In this document: positions 1-9,485 of the stretch, one piece after another
How the letters are laid out: every line of letters starts with the position of its first letter
Position numbering within the stretch: the stretch's first letter is position 1
From: Streptomyces sp. TSRI0281
GTDB lineage: Bacteria; Actinomycetota; Actinomycetes; Streptomycetales; Streptomycetaceae
DNA length: 64,000 nt
Assembly: GCF_001905125.1 (NCBI RefSeq)
Contig: NZ_LWLE01000001.1
Span: 124,001-188,000 of the forward strand
Direction of reading: 5' to 3'
Translations under genes and position numbers: made by a program
The notes under the pieces: generated by a model
What the model saw: the letters and a program-made list of their open reading frames with translations, nothing else
Database searches by the model: none
Told to the model about the DNA's origin: nothing

Positions 1-128
1 TTCTTCCGCTTCCTCTTCTGTTCACGGGGCCCGGTGCCGTCCTCGTCGGACAGCCGGGGCCCGGTCACTTGGGGATCACGTGTTGGGGAGACCGGTGGCC
101 CGGCGGCCTTGGTGTCGGCGGCAGTCAC
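1..128 (-). CDS. dasB: Sugar ABC transporter permease DasB, N-terminal part
   Basis: This is the 5' end of a gene running off the left edge. The GTG start at 128 has GGAAGG seven bases upstream; an in-frame ATG at 143 has no Shine-Dalgarno site. Only about 42 codons are present, encoding a hydrophilic charged N-terminus that ends in a run of Lys and Arg, as often precedes the first membrane segment of a MalF-type permease. The permease domain itself is outside the window, so the call rests on its position downstream of dasA and beside dasR, the known dasABC-dasR arrangement. It would form the chitobiose (GlcNAc2) import channel with DasC. Confidence 0.7.
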   Translation of the reverse strand, partial: MTAADTKAAGPPVSPTRDPQVTGPRLSDEDGTGPREQKRKRK

Positions 129-193
129 GTGGCGACCTTCCATCGCGGTCCGAGGCAACCCCCGGAAATCACGGCGTTCTTGAGCTGAAGGAG

Positions 194-222
194 CGGGGGC
201 CCGGCGCAGTGCCGGGCCCCCG
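194..222 (-). terminator. Intercistronic hairpin between dasA and dasB
   Basis: A perfect 12-base-pair GC stem (194-205 with 211-222, loop of five) lies just after the dasA stop and before dasB. No U-tract follows. It probably acts as a partial terminator or mRNA-stabilising structure that lets the binding protein be made in excess over the permeases. Confidence 0.6.
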
Positions 223-239
223 TCCGGCGATCAGAAGGC

Positions 240-1538
240 TCAGGCCTTCTTGTTGATCAGAGCGTTGATCTCGCCGTCGGCCTTCTTGGTGGCGTCGGCG
301 ACGGACTTGCCCTTGAGGATCTCCAGGAGCAGGTTCTCCAGGATCTCCTCCTTCTCGACCGAGGCCCAGCCCGGGGCGATCGGCGTGAACCAGGCGTCCG
401 GCACCGCGTTGGCGATGGCGGCCGTCTCCGGCTTGGCCTTCAGCGGCTCAAGCTGCTTCTCGTTGTTGGGGAGGATGTTCTTCGACGCGAGGACGTCCAT
501 GGACTTCGCGTTGGTGAAGAGGGAGATCCACTCCTCGCCGAGGTCCTGGACCTTGGACTTGGAGATGACCGCCAGGTCCGAGCCGCCGATGAAGGACGGG
601 AGCGCCTTGCCGTCCGGGCCGGGCATACCGGCCGTGGCGATCTTGCCTTCGAGCTTCGGGTTGCCGTTCTCGCCCGTGGTGACGCTGCCGGCCTCCCATG
701 CCTGGCCATAGATGACCGCGGCCTTCTCGTTGGCCATGACGTTGGCGTGGTCCTGCTCGTCCTTCGTCTGGTCGGCCTTGTTGTACTTCTTGATCAGGTC
801 GATGTAGTGGGTGATGCCGCGCTGCGCCTCGGGCGTGGAGAGAGTGGCCTTCCACTCCTTGGCGCCCTCGTCGTACTTGGCTATCTGCCCACCGGTGGCC
901 GCGACGTAGGACATGGCGGCGTACCAGTAACGGCCCGGGTAGTAGAGGGACGAGGCGCGCTTGTCCTTCTTGGCCAGCTCGGCCGAGACCTTGTCCATGG
1001 CCTTGAGGAACTCGTCCTCCGTCTGCGGGAGGACGTCGCTGCCGGTGCCGGCCTTCAGCATGTCCTTGTTGTAGACGGCCAGACGGGCACTGGCGTAGTA
1101 GGGGACGCAGTAGCTCTTGCCCTCGAAGGCACACGTGTCCTTCAGACCCTTGATCCAGGTGTCCGAGTTCTCGTACTTCTTGGGGTCGATCTCCGCGAGC
1201 GCACCGTTGAGGATGTACTGCATGGTCTCGGTGTTGCCGAGCTCGACAACGTCCGGGAACTTGTCGCCACCGAGGGAGGTGTCAAGCTTCTTGACCTTGT
1301 CGGCCCACTGCTGATACTGAATCTTGACGGTGACGCCGGGGTACTTCTTCTTGAACTGGGCGTTGACGTCCTTGACGAGTTCCGGCCAGGTCGACTGGGC
1401 GTCGCCCATCAGCCAGACCGTCAGGTTCTCCTTGCGGTCCTTCGGGTCCTGCGACGATGCTTTGTCGTCGGATCCGCATGCCGCAATCGAAACCAACATG
1501 CCCGCGACGCCGATCGCCGCGATGAGCTTGCGCTTCAC
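240..1538 (-). CDS. dasA: Chitobiose ABC transporter substrate-binding lipoprotein DasA
   Basis: This 432-residue extracellular solute-binding protein delivers chitin-derived sugar to the DasBC permease. The N-terminus is a lipoprotein signal ending in IAAC with the lipidated Cys at 21, followed by a Ser/Asp-rich linker and a family-1 sugar-binding fold (LTVWLMGDAQS near 38, DVVELGNTETMQY near 97). The GTG start at 1538 has GAGGAGGG six bases upstream. The first residues closely match remembered DasA, and dasR is divergent immediately upstream with dre sites between. In Streptomyces this uptake supports the GlcNAc nutrient signal that releases DasR. A related NgcE-type role is less likely given dasR next door. 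Confidence 0.85.
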   Translation of the reverse strand: MKRKLIAAIGVAGMLVSIAACGSDDKASSQDPKDRKENLTVWLMGDAQSTWPELVKDVNAQFKKKYPGVTVKIQYQQWADKVKKLDTSLGGDKFPDVVELGNTETMQYILNGALAEIDPKKYENSDTWIKGLKDTCAFEGKSYCVPYYASARLAVYNKDMLKAGTGSDVLPQTEDEFLKAMDKVSAELAKKDKRASSLYYPGRYWYAAMSYVAATGGQIAKYDEGAKEWKATLSTPEAQRGITHYIDLIKKYNKADQTKDEQDHANVMANEKAAVIYGQAWEAGSVTTGENGNPKLEGKIATAGMPGPDGKALPSFIGGSDLAVISKSKVQDLGEEWISLFTNAKSMDVLASKNILPNNEKQLEPLKAKPETAAIANAVPDAWFTPIAPGWASVEKEEILENLLLEILKGKSVADATKKADGEINALINKKA

Positions 1539-1610
1539 GCCAAACCCTCCTCAGGGATGCTGCAACCCCGCCCACCGCGAAGACATTCGACGAGTACTGC
1601 TGGGGCTGGA

Positions 1611-1660
1611 CCTGGTCTTTAATGGTTTAGACCAGTACCGGGAGCTTGGCCTAGACCTTT
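1611..1660. promoter_or_regulatory. DasR operators (two dre sites) in the dasA-dasR intergenic region
   Basis: Two 16-base sites resemble the DasR-responsive element, whose core is TGGTCTAGACCA: AATGGTTTAGACCAGT at 1621-1636 and CTTGGCCTAGACCTTT at 1645-1660. A further half site, CCTGGTCTTT, sits at 1611-1620. On the minus strand a TTGACA hexamer at 1666-1671 could be the dasA -35 element, which would put the second dre in the promoter spacer. Binding by DasR is established for this locus in Streptomyces; site use here is inferred. Confidence 0.8.
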
Positions 1661-1718
1661 AGGGGTGTCAAGGGTGTATAAGAAGTGCACTCGCGTCCGT
1701 TATAGGACCGACACCTAA

Positions 1719-2582
<864 letters not shown>

Positions 2583-2621
2583 GGCAGTCCGCCCCCGGTG
2601 GGGGTCGGACGACGGACAGGT

Positions 2622-2652
2622 GCGGCGGTCGGGGCACTCCCCCGACCGCCGC
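2622..2652 (+). terminator. dasR terminator
   Basis: A perfect 13-base-pair GC stem (2622-2634 with 2640-2652) with a five-base loop is followed by ATTTTCCT. It lies 40 bases after the dasR stop. Confidence 0.8.
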
Positions 2653-2675
2653 ATTTTCCTGTGTTCGGGCCCGCG

Positions 2676-2822
2676 TGCGTACTTCTGCGCGTACGGGACG
2701 ATATGCGTACTTCTACGCGTACGGGACCGTGTGTGCGCGGGTACGCGTACGGGCCCGTGCGGGTACGCCTACGGGACCGCGTGCATGCGGGACCGTGTGC
2801 GTACGGGTAGGCGTACGGGACC
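2676..2822. repeat. Degenerate tandem repeats built on GCGTACGGGACCG
   Basis: About nine imperfect copies of a short unit (GCGTACGGGACCG and variants such as GGTACGCGTACGGGCCCG) fill the space between the dasR terminator and the aldo/keto reductase stop. There is no coding signal. Many GTAC palindromes could fold in RNA. It resembles locally expanded simple sequence. Confidence 0.7.
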
Positions 2823-2825
2823 GCG

Positions 2826-3833
2826 TCAGCGCCGTTCCGGGTCCGTCTCGATCACGCTGTACGGATACGGCAGCGCCTGCTCACTCGCCTCGGTCAGCCG
2901 CGCCGCGTCGGCCGCCTCCAGGTCGAGACCGGCGGCCCCCAGGTTGCTCTCCAACTGCTCCAGCGTGCGCGCCCCGACGATCGGCGCCGTCACCCCCGGC
3001 CTGCCGAGCAGCCAGGCGATGGCCACCTGAGCCGCCGCCAGACCGGTGCGTCCCGCCACCTCGTGCAGCGCGTCCAGCACCCGCCAGGTGCGTTCGTCCT
3101 TGTAGGCGCTCCATGACTCGCCCCAGCCCAGCCGCTCGGCGGTCTCCACCCGGGTGCCGCTCGGCGGCGCCGTCGCACCGCGCCGGATGGCGCCGCTCAG
3201 CCAGCCGCCGCGCAGCGGGCTCCAGGGAATGACCCCGAGCCCCTCGTTGCGGCTGACCTCGATCAGCTCCCATTCGGCGGACCGGTCCAGCAGGTTGTAG
3301 AGCGGCTGGAGGCTGGTGAAGGGTTCCCAGCCGTGCAGCCGGGAGAGGTCGATGGCCTTCTGGAGCTGCCAGCCGGAGAAGTTGCTCGCCCCGATGTAGC
3401 GCACCTTGCCGGAGGTGACCAGGGAGTCCAGCGTGGCGAGGGTCTCCTCCAGCGGGGTTCCGGGGTCCCAGGCGTGCACCTGGTACAGGTCGATGTGGTC
3501 GGTCCCCAGCCGCCGCAGGCTGGCCTCCACCCCGGCGATGAGGTGATTGCGTCCCAGCCCCCGGTCGTTGGGGCCCTCCCCGGTGCCGTAGCGCACCTTG
3601 GTGGCGACCACGATGTCCTCGCGGCGCCGGTGCTTGAGCCAGCGCCCGAGGATCTCCTCCGAGGCACCGGCCGAGTAGATGTCGGCGGTGTCCACGAAGG
3701 TACCGCCCGCCTCGGTGAAGCGGTCCAGCATCGCGTGCGAGGTGGTCTCGTCGGCCTCTCTGCCGAACGTCATGGCGCCCAGGCACAGTTCACTGACCCG
3801 CAGGCCGGTGCTTCCCAGATAGCGGTAGCGCAT
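2826..3833 (-). CDS. Aldo/keto reductase
   Basis: This 335-residue NADPH-dependent oxidoreductase of the AKR superfamily has the (beta/alpha)8 barrel motifs in order. The catalytic tetrad is visible as D48 ([11 protein letters not shown]), Y53, K79 (ATKVRYG) and H120 (YQVHAWD). [10 protein letters not shown] near 175 and the cofactor-binding APIVGART near 280 are also present. It is closest to the AKR11/YhdN-type family. The start at 3833 has AAGGA upstream and lies inside the end of the preceding gene, a 44-base overlap, so it is the last gene of the long leftward operon. Its substrate is unknown; a sugar or sugar-derived aldehyde in the putative glycan pathway is possible but not shown. Confidence 0.85.
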   Translation of the reverse strand: MRYRYLGSTGLRVSELCLGAMTFGREADETTSHAMLDRFTEAGGTFVDTADIYSAGASEEILGRWLKHRRREDIVVATKVRYGTGEGPNDRGLGRNHLIAGVEASLRRLGTDHIDLYQVHAWDPGTPLEETLATLDSLVTSGKVRYIGASNFSGWQLQKAIDLSRLHGWEPFTSLQPLYNLLDRSAEWELIEVSRNEGLGVIPWSPLRGGWLSGAIRRGATAPPSGTRVETAERLGWGESWSAYKDERTWRVLDALHEVAGRTGLAAAQVAIAWLLGRPGVTAPIVGARTLEQLESNLGAAGLDLEAADAARLTEASEQALPYPYSVIETDPERR

Positions 3834-4941
3834 CGTCGGTTCCTTCGTGGTGGTGTCGGATGTCGTCCGGTGTCCGGTGACGGAGGTCGTCGAGGGAGAC
3901 GGACACCTCTTGAACGCTGTGGTCGGACAGACCGCGCGGGTCGCGGAAGCGGTAGTGGTGCACCCGGGCGCCGGGCGTGGTGAGCACCCAGTCCAGCCGC
4001 CACCAGCGCATGCCGGGGCGGACCTGCCACGAGGTGGGGCAGAACCTTCCGGCCAGCTGTACGGCGTCGGCTCCCAGGCGTGCGATACGCCGGGCGTCCC
4101 CGACCGCCGGGGTGGTGTTGAAGTCCCCCGCGATCAGCGCCGGATGGGGGCAGCCCGCGACATCGCGGGCGAGCCCCCCGAATTCCCGTGCCCGGTCCGC
4201 GGCCCGCTCGCGGACCGCGCGGTAGAACTCCGCGCGCAGCGGACTGATGAGCCGCAGCTGGACGGGGATGTGCACGTTGAAGGTGGAGAGCAGCCGGTCC
4301 CGCGCACCGCCGCCGGGCATCGTGAGGTCGACCCGGAGGGTCCGGCGGGCGGCGGTCTCCACCGTCGCGGCGACCGGCAGCCGCGACATGGTGACCAGGC
4401 CCCTGGCGATGACGATCCCGTGCTCCGGGAAGTCCGCCCGCAGCCGTGCCTCGTCGTCGATCAGCCGGTAGCTGCCGTCGAACACGTCGTGGTGGTACTC
4501 CTGGAGCAGATAGACATCGGCCTCCAGGCCGCGCAGGAAGGCGTAGAACGGTTCCGGGTCGGTGGACTGGCACCAGTGCTGGGTGTTCCAGGACACGACC
4601 CGTACGGTGCCGTTCGCCGGTGGCACCGGCGGTACCGCCCGCCGGGCGGGTGGCACCGCCCGGGGCAGCAGCGCCCGGGGCAGCAGCCCGGACTGACCGG
4701 CGCCGAGGAGCAGGGCGCCCGCCGCGAGCACCGCCGCCGCCGTGACCGCCGGGCCCGCTGTTCCCTCCGTACCCGCCACTCCCGCCGTGAGGAGCAGCAG
4801 CACGGCGGGCACGGCCACGAACACGGGCGGCGGGATCAGCGAGGGCAGCAGCCACAGCCACCACCGGCCGTTGAACACCAGGTGCGCGCCGAGGAACACG
4901 GCCCACGCCCCGGCGGCCCACAGCACCGTGTCCGCGGTCAT
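3790..4941 (-). CDS. VanJ-like membrane endonuclease/exonuclease/phosphatase family protein (copy 1)
   Basis: This 383-residue protein has about three membrane segments in the first 95 residues and a C-terminal metal-dependent phosphodiesterase domain of the EEP fold. Catalytic signatures are VSWNTQHW (N119), LLQEYH (E148), AGDFNTTP near 270 and LSDHSVQ near 340. The same architecture is found in VanJ, a Streptomyces teicoplanin-resistance protein thought to act on undecaprenyl pyrophosphate outside the membrane. By analogy it may recycle a polyprenyl-pyrophosphate carrier used by the neighbouring glycan genes. The start overlaps the upstream glycosyltransferase stop by ATGA, indicating translational coupling. 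A paralogue lies one gene upstream. Confidence 0.8.
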   Translation of the reverse strand: MTADTVLWAAGAWAVFLGAHLVFNGRWWLWLLPSLIPPPVFVAVPAVLLLLTAGVAGTEGTAGPAVTAAAVLAAGALLLGAGQSGLLPRALLPRAVPPARRAVPPVPPANGTVRVVSWNTQHWCQSTDPEPFYAFLRGLEADVYLLQEYHHDVFDGSYRLIDDEARLRADFPEHGIVIARGLVTMSRLPVAATVETAARRTLRVDLTMPGGGARDRLLSTFNVHIPVQLRLISPLRAEFYRAVRERAADRAREFGGLARDVAGCPHPALIAGDFNTTPAVGDARRIARLGADAVQLAGRFCPTSWQVRPGMRWWRLDWVLTTPGARVHHYRFRDPRGLSDHSVQEVSVSLDDLRHRTPDDIRHHHEGTDDALPLSGKHRPAGQ

Positions 4942-6095
4942 ACGGTGGCCCTCCGCTCCGCGCCGACCTCCTGGAACAGCGCGTCGTACGCGTCGAGGCA
5001 GCTGTCCGTGCCGTACCGGGCGCGGGTGGCGCGCCCGCCCTCCGCCCGGCGCTCGGGCGAGTACGCCGCCACGTCGAGGAGTGCCTCCGCCAGGGCGTGC
5101 GGGTCCTTCGGCGGGAAGAGGCGTCCGAAGCCCGTCTCGGAGACCGGGACCCGCATTCCGGGGGCGTCGCAGGCGACCGAGGGGACACCGAGCATCATCG
5201 CCTCGGCCTGGGAGATGCCGAACGACTCCTCGGCCACGGAGGGCAGTGCGAAGGCGTCGAGGGAGGCGTAGAACTCCGAGACCCGCGAGTCGGCGAGGAA
5301 GCCGGTGAACCGGATACGGGTGTCGTCCCCGGCCCGTGCGCGCAGTGCGCCGACGACGCTGCCGCCCGCCACCTTGGAGTAGTCGCCGGCGATCAGGAGC
5401 CGTGCCTCGGGGTCGGTGATGGTGCGGAACGCGTCCACCAGGTGGTGCAGGCCCTTCTCCGGGGCGATCCTTCCGAGGAAGCCGAAGTGCGGTCCGGTGC
5501 TCTCGCGGAAGGTGGCGGGCGCCGCCGCGCGCTCCCGGCAGGGCGGGGCGATGGCCAGGAGCCGGCGGCCACGCATCAGCGGCCAGTGGCGCGAGTGTTC
5601 CGCGTGGTCCACGTTGTTGACGACGACGGCGGCGGAGCGGCGCAGCGCGGCCCCCACCGAGGCGTCCACCACGGGGACCTGGAGCGCGGCGAGACGGCCC
5701 GGCGGCAGCCATACGTCGTCGTGGTGGGTGCTCACCACCGGGGTGCCGCCCGCGAGCCGGGCCACCAACCCCGCTTCCAGCATGGGCAGATGGATGTTGA
5801 CCACCCGGGAGGCGCGGGCGATCCGCCCGGCGAGCGGGGCGAAACCGGGGCTGAGCACACCCCGGCCGATCCGGGCGGCCACCGGGGCGCGGAACACCTC
5901 GACGCCCCGGACCGTCTCGCGCGTCGGGTGCTCCGTGTCGTGCCGGGCCGCCACGACGGCGACCCGGCGGCCCCGGGCGGCCAGTCCCTCGGCGACGGTG
6001 CGGGCCACTTCGGTGAGCCCGCTGGTGTAGGGCAGGTAGTAGGTGAGGACGATCGTCAGGTCGAAGCGGGGCGACCGTACGGCGCGCCTGGTCAT
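4938..6095 (-). CDS. GT-B fold glycosyltransferase (family 4 type)
   Basis: This 385-residue glycosyltransferase has an N-terminal half resembling Glyco_transf_4 (LTYYLPYTSGLTEVARTVAE near 14-33) and a C-terminal Glycos_transf_1 half. GFLGRIAPEKGLHHL and the EX7E motif EESFGISQAEAMM bind the nucleotide sugar. The ATG at 6095 has AAGGA seven bases upstream, and a longer reading frame upstream is overlap with the previous gene. It sits between the two VanJ-like genes with 4-base overlaps on both sides. It probably adds a sugar to a lipid-linked intermediate on the cytoplasmic face; donor and acceptor cannot be read from sequence. Confidence 0.85.
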   Translation of the reverse strand: MTRRAVRSPRFDLTIVLTYYLPYTSGLTEVARTVAEGLAARGRRVAVVAARHDTEHPTRETVRGVEVFRAPVAARIGRGVLSPGFAPLAGRIARASRVVNIHLPMLEAGLVARLAGGTPVVSTHHDDVWLPPGRLAALQVPVVDASVGAALRRSAAVVVNNVDHAEHSRHWPLMRGRRLLAIAPPCRERAAAPATFRESTGPHFGFLGRIAPEKGLHHLVDAFRTITDPEARLLIAGDYSKVAGGSVVGALRARAGDDTRIRFTGFLADSRVSEFYASLDAFALPSVAEESFGISQAEAMMLGVPSVACDAPGMRVPVSETGFGRLFPPKDPHALAEALLDVAAYSPERRAEGGRATRARYGTDSCLDAYDALFQEVGAERRATV

Positions 6096-7372
6096 GACCG
6101 GTCCTTGTCGGAGTCGGGGGCGGAGTCGGGGGCGGTGTCGGGCAGGGAGAGGCGGAGGTCGATCAGCCGGTGGGTGGAGAGGTCCGCGGGAGGGTCGTCC
6201 AGGACATGGCGGTGTACGTCGATCCCCGGCGAGACGAAGGCCCAGTCGAGCCGCCACAGCGCCGGACCGCGTACCGGGAACGTCGCCGGGTACAGCGAGT
6301 CCCCGTCGTCCGCCGCGTCCCGCAGCCCCCGGAACCAGCGCAGGTCCCCGGTACCGGGCAGCACGTTGATGTCACCCGCGAGCACCACCGGGTTCTCGTT
6401 GGCGTCCAGGTCCGCGCGCAGTTCGCCGAAGTGCCGCTCCCGCCGCTCGGACAGCTGCCGTACGGACCGGTGGTACGAGGGGGTCAACGGGTTGCGGTCC
6501 ACGTTCAGCAGATCGGGCAGATGCGTGTTGTAGAGGGAGACGGTCCGGCCGCCGACCGTGAGGTCCGTGCGCAGCGCCCTGATGTTCCAGTAGTCGGCCC
6601 ACGCCGTGTCGGGCGCCGCGAGGCCGTCGGGCCGCAGCGCGGTCACGGCGGTCAGCGGGTAGCGCGAGAGGGTCAGGAACTCCCCCGCGGTGGCCACGTG
6701 ATAGCCGGGGAACTCGGCCTCGACCCTGGCGAGCCGGTCGATGGGGACGGGTTCCCCGTCGCGGGCGTTCTGGTACTCCTGGAGGAGATACACGTCGGCG
6801 GGGCGGGACTTGAGATAGGAGTAGAAGTCGTCCGGGTCGCTGTCCTGGTCCCAGAAGAAGGTGTTCCAGCTGACCACCCGCAGGGCGTCGGCGGGCACCT
6901 CGTCCCTGCCGTGCAGCAGCGCCCCCGGGTGGAGGCCGGACTGCCACGACCCGAGGAGCAGGGAGACCAGGACGAGGCCGAGGGTGACGCGTCGGCGGCG
7001 GGCGACCAGCGCGGCCGGGATCAGCAGGACGAGCGGGATCAGCAGGTGGGCCAGGGGCGGGGCGAGTCCGAGCCCGTTCCACAGCCACCACCGGCCGCTG
7101 AACGCCGTACGGGCGGCGATGAACAGTGTCCAGGCGACGACGACGGCGAGCAGGAGCACGGCCCGGCGCCGGCCCCGCCGTGCGGGGGCGATGCCGGTGG
7201 CCGGGTCCGTGGCCGTGCGCGGGGCGGTGTCCGTGGCCGTGCCCGGGGCGGAGGCAGCGTCGGTGGCCGGGGCGGTGTCGGTGGCGGTGGCCCGGGGGCC
7301 TGCCGTCCCCTCCCGTTCCGCTCGCTTCTCCCCCTCCTCGCTCGGGGAGTCGACCGCGGGTGACCGGGTCAT
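6092..7372 (-). CDS. VanJ-like membrane endonuclease/exonuclease/phosphatase family protein (copy 2)
   Basis: This 426-residue paralogue of the protein at 3790-4941 has a long disordered N-terminus rich in Thr, Ala, Asp and Pro (about 1-65, with TDTAP-like repeats). About three hydrophobic segments follow, then an EEP domain with VSWNTFFWDQD, LLQEYQ, AGDINVLPGTGD and DLSTHRLI. In the last motif Thr replaces the Asp of the usual SDH, while the catalytic His remains. Substrate prediction is the same as for copy 1: a lipid pyrophosphate or other phosphodiester outside the membrane. ATGA overlaps on both sides place it in the operon. Two divergent copies in one operon suggest different substrates or leaflets. 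Confidence 0.8.
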   Translation of the reverse strand: MTRSPAVDSPSEEGEKRAEREGTAGPRATATDTAPATDAASAPGTATDTAPRTATDPATGIAPARRGRRRAVLLLAVVVAWTLFIAARTAFSGRWWLWNGLGLAPPLAHLLIPLVLLIPAALVARRRRVTLGLVLVSLLLGSWQSGLHPGALLHGRDEVPADALRVVSWNTFFWDQDSDPDDFYSYLKSRPADVYLLQEYQNARDGEPVPIDRLARVEAEFPGYHVATAGEFLTLSRYPLTAVTALRPDGLAAPDTAWADYWNIRALRTDLTVGGRTVSLYNTHLPDLLNVDRNPLTPSYHRSVRQLSERRERHFGELRADLDANENPVVLAGDINVLPGTGDLRWFRGLRDAADDGDSLYPATFPVRGPALWRLDWAFVSPGIDVHRHVLDDPPADLSTHRLIDLRLSLPDTAPDSAPDSDKDRS

Positions 7373-8400
7373 GCCGCCGCCCGCAGCGCGCCCGGGCTCT
7401 CGTCGGGCTCGTAGAGCCGGCGGAAGCGCCGGGAGGCGAGCCATTGGAGGACTCCCACGCCCGCGCCCGCCGCGATGACCGCGTTGACCAGGAAGTGCGC
7501 CAGCGCGAAGTAGGCGGTGAACAGGGGCCCGCGCCGCCGCAGTACGAAGCGGTAGAGCGCGCTGTCCGCCAGCAGGCAGAACACGAGCAGGGCGGCGGAC
7601 GCCAGGAGCCAGAGCGGGGAGAGCGGGCCCAGGGGCAGGGTGAGCAGGGCCAGCAGCGCGGCGACGCTGGCTCCGGCGCGCGGCCCGGTGGCGATGCCGC
7701 CGGGGAGGTCGCCCCGGCGCACGTACAGCGGGATGTGCAGCCGGGTGCGGTGGAAGACCTTGCGCATCACGACGCGCCAGGTGTCGTCGTGGTCGTGCCG
7801 GCCGCGGACCGCGGTGGAGCTGTGGACCTCGTAGCTCCGGCAGATCCGGGCGGCGTAGTCGCCGTCCTCGGTGTGCCGCAGACGGGGGTTGAACGGGCCG
7901 ATCTCGGCGAAGACCTTGGCCGGCATGGCGCAGATCGCGGTGTGCAGGGTGCCGATGCGCCCTTCCGTCTCGGCCAGCCAGTAGAACTGGTGGAGGCAGC
8001 GGTACTCCTCGATCAGGCTGTCCCTGATCAGCGGTTCGGCGTCGTACGTACCGCAGACCGCGCCGATGCGGGCGTCGGAGCCGAGCAGGGCGACGGCCTG
8101 GGCAACGGCGTCCGGTTCCATGGCCACGTCGGAGTCGACGAAGACGATGATCTCGCCGCGGGCGTGTGCCGCGCCCGTGTTGCGGGTGGTGGCCACCCCG
8201 CTGTTGACGCCGGTGCTGATCACCCGCACTCCGCACGCCTCGGCGACCGCGACGGAGTCGTCGGTGCTGCAGTCGTCGATCAGCAGCACCTCCATGGGCT
8301 CGTAGGTCTGGGCGAGCGCGGCGCGCAGGCACAGTTCCAGGGCCCGGCCGTAGTTGTAGTTGGGAATGACGACGGAGACGAACGGTGGCTTCTGGGTCAT
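7369..8400 (-). CDS. Family 2 glycosyltransferase with membrane tail (copy 1)
   Basis: This 343-residue protein has a GT-A domain: VSVVIPNYNYG near 8, the DDCSTDDS nucleotide-binding motif, DXD in VDSDVAM near 108, and acceptor-side EDGDYAARI near 192. C-terminal hydrophobic segments at about 255-315 suggest membrane anchoring. The ATG at 8400 is preceded by GAAGG. It overlaps the next gene by ATGA. A paralogue of exactly the same length (13077-14108) heads the same operon, with matching motifs and membrane tail. Such enzymes commonly transfer a sugar from a nucleotide or polyprenyl donor to a growing glycan; the actual sugar is unknown. Confidence 0.85.
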   Translation of the reverse strand: MTQKPPFVSVVIPNYNYGRALELCLRAALAQTYEPMEVLLIDDCSTDDSVAVAEACGVRVISTGVNSGVATTRNTGAAHARGEIIVFVDSDVAMEPDAVAQAVALLGSDARIGAVCGTYDAEPLIRDSLIEEYRCLHQFYWLAETEGRIGTLHTAICAMPAKVFAEIGPFNPRLRHTEDGDYAARICRSYEVHSSTAVRGRHDHDDTWRVVMRKVFHRTRLHIPLYVRRGDLPGGIATGPRAGASVAALLALLTLPLGPLSPLWLLASAALLVFCLLADSALYRFVLRRRGPLFTAYFALAHFLVNAVIAAGAGVGVLQWLASRRFRRLYEPDESPGALRAAA

Positions 8401-8429
8401 GGGGCCGCACCTTCGGGCGGTCGGAGGGG

Positions 8430-9467
8430 TCAGGCGGAACGGTGGGAGAGGAACAGCGCGACGGCGACGAGCAGCGCCCACAGGCCGGAGTTGACGAGCA
8501 TGGTCCGGTCGCGGAACAGCGCGTGGACCGGATTGCCGCCGCCGTCCTCGACCAGGAGCACCTGGAGATAGCGGGCGAGTCCGAAGACCGCGAAGGGCGC
8601 CGAGAGCAGAGTGACCAGTTGGGCCCCGGTGGCGAAGACCGCGTCGTCGCGCACATAGAGCACGTACGAGACGGCGGTCAGTACGGCGACGAGCACGACG
8701 AGGTGGTCGAGGAAGGCGAGCGTGTAGCCGCGCAGGGCGGGGCGGTGGGCGCGGCCCGCCGCTGTCATCTCGTGCCGTCGTTTGCCGAGCGCCAGCATCA
8801 GACAGAGCGAGAACACGCACAGCGCGAGCCACTCGGAGACCGGCTGCCCCACGGCCAGGGAGCCCTGGGCGAGCCGCAGGACGAAGCCCGTCGCCACGAT
8901 GAACGCGTCCACCAGCGGCACGTGCTTGAGGCCCTGGCTGTAGGCGAGGCTGACCAGCAGGTAGAGGGCGGTGGGCCACCACTGCCACGGGGCGCCCGCC
9001 GCCGCCCAGCCGAGGAGCGACAGGACGAGGAGGCAGATCAGGGTGACGGCGGCGCCGGTGCCGACCCGTCCGGAGGCGAGCGGGCGGTGCCGCTTGACCG
9101 GGTGCAGCCGGTCGCGTGCCCGGTCGGCGAGGTCGTTGACGACATAGACGAGGCCGGAGGCGAGCGTGAACCCGAGCACGGCCCACGCGATGTGCGCGAA
9201 TCCGGCGGGGTTCAGGGGGCGGGTGTCCAGCAGCGCCAGCGGCACCACGACGAGGTTCTTCACCCACTGGCCGGGGCGCAGCAGGGTGAGCAGATCGCGG
9301 GCGGGCCGACGGCGCGGGGCGGGTGAAGTTGTCGGGGCTGCGGAGGTGGTCGGGGCGAGGGGAATCGTGGGGACGGGTGAGGTGGTCGGGGTAGTGGAGA
9401 GGTCCGGTGGTCCGGGTGGGGCTGCCGTCACCCGCGCGGGCGCGGGTGAGGACTGGGTGATGTCCAC
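8430..9467 (-). CDS. UbiA-family prenyltransferase, decaprenyl-phosphate phosphoribosyltransferase-like
   Basis: This is a 345-residue polytopic membrane enzyme. After a disordered Pro/Thr/Ser N-terminus with TTSP-like repeats (about 15-52) comes LLRPGQWVKN, then the first Asp motif NDLADRARD at 111-119 followed by LHPVKRHRPLASG. A second motif, YSQGLKHVPLVDAF, lies near 175-185, with about eight membrane helices in all. The HPxKxxRPxASG form is typical of DPPR-synthase-like members, which join phosphoribosyl pyrophosphate to a polyprenyl phosphate, the entry step for lipid-linked pentoses such as mycobacterial decaprenyl-phospho-arabinose. With an epimerase next door, a lipid-linked pentose donor is a fair inference. 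No DprE1-like oxidase is seen. Confidence 0.85.
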   Translation of the reverse strand: MDITQSSPAPARVTAAPPGPPDLSTTPTTSPVPTIPLAPTTSAAPTTSPAPRRRPARDLLTLLRPGQWVKNLVVVPLALLDTRPLNPAGFAHIAWAVLGFTLASGLVYVVNDLADRARDRLHPVKRHRPLASGRVGTGAAVTLICLLVLSLLGWAAAGAPWQWWPTALYLLVSLAYSQGLKHVPLVDAFIVATGFVLRLAQGSLAVGQPVSEWLALCVFSLCLMLALGKRRHEMTAAGRAHRPALRGYTLAFLDHLVVLVAVLTAVSYVLYVRDDAVFATGAQLVTLLSAPFAVFGLARYLQVLLVEDGGGNPVHALFRDRTMLVNSGLWALLVAVALFLSHRSA

Positions 9468-9485
9468 GGCAAGGCTCCAGGGGTT

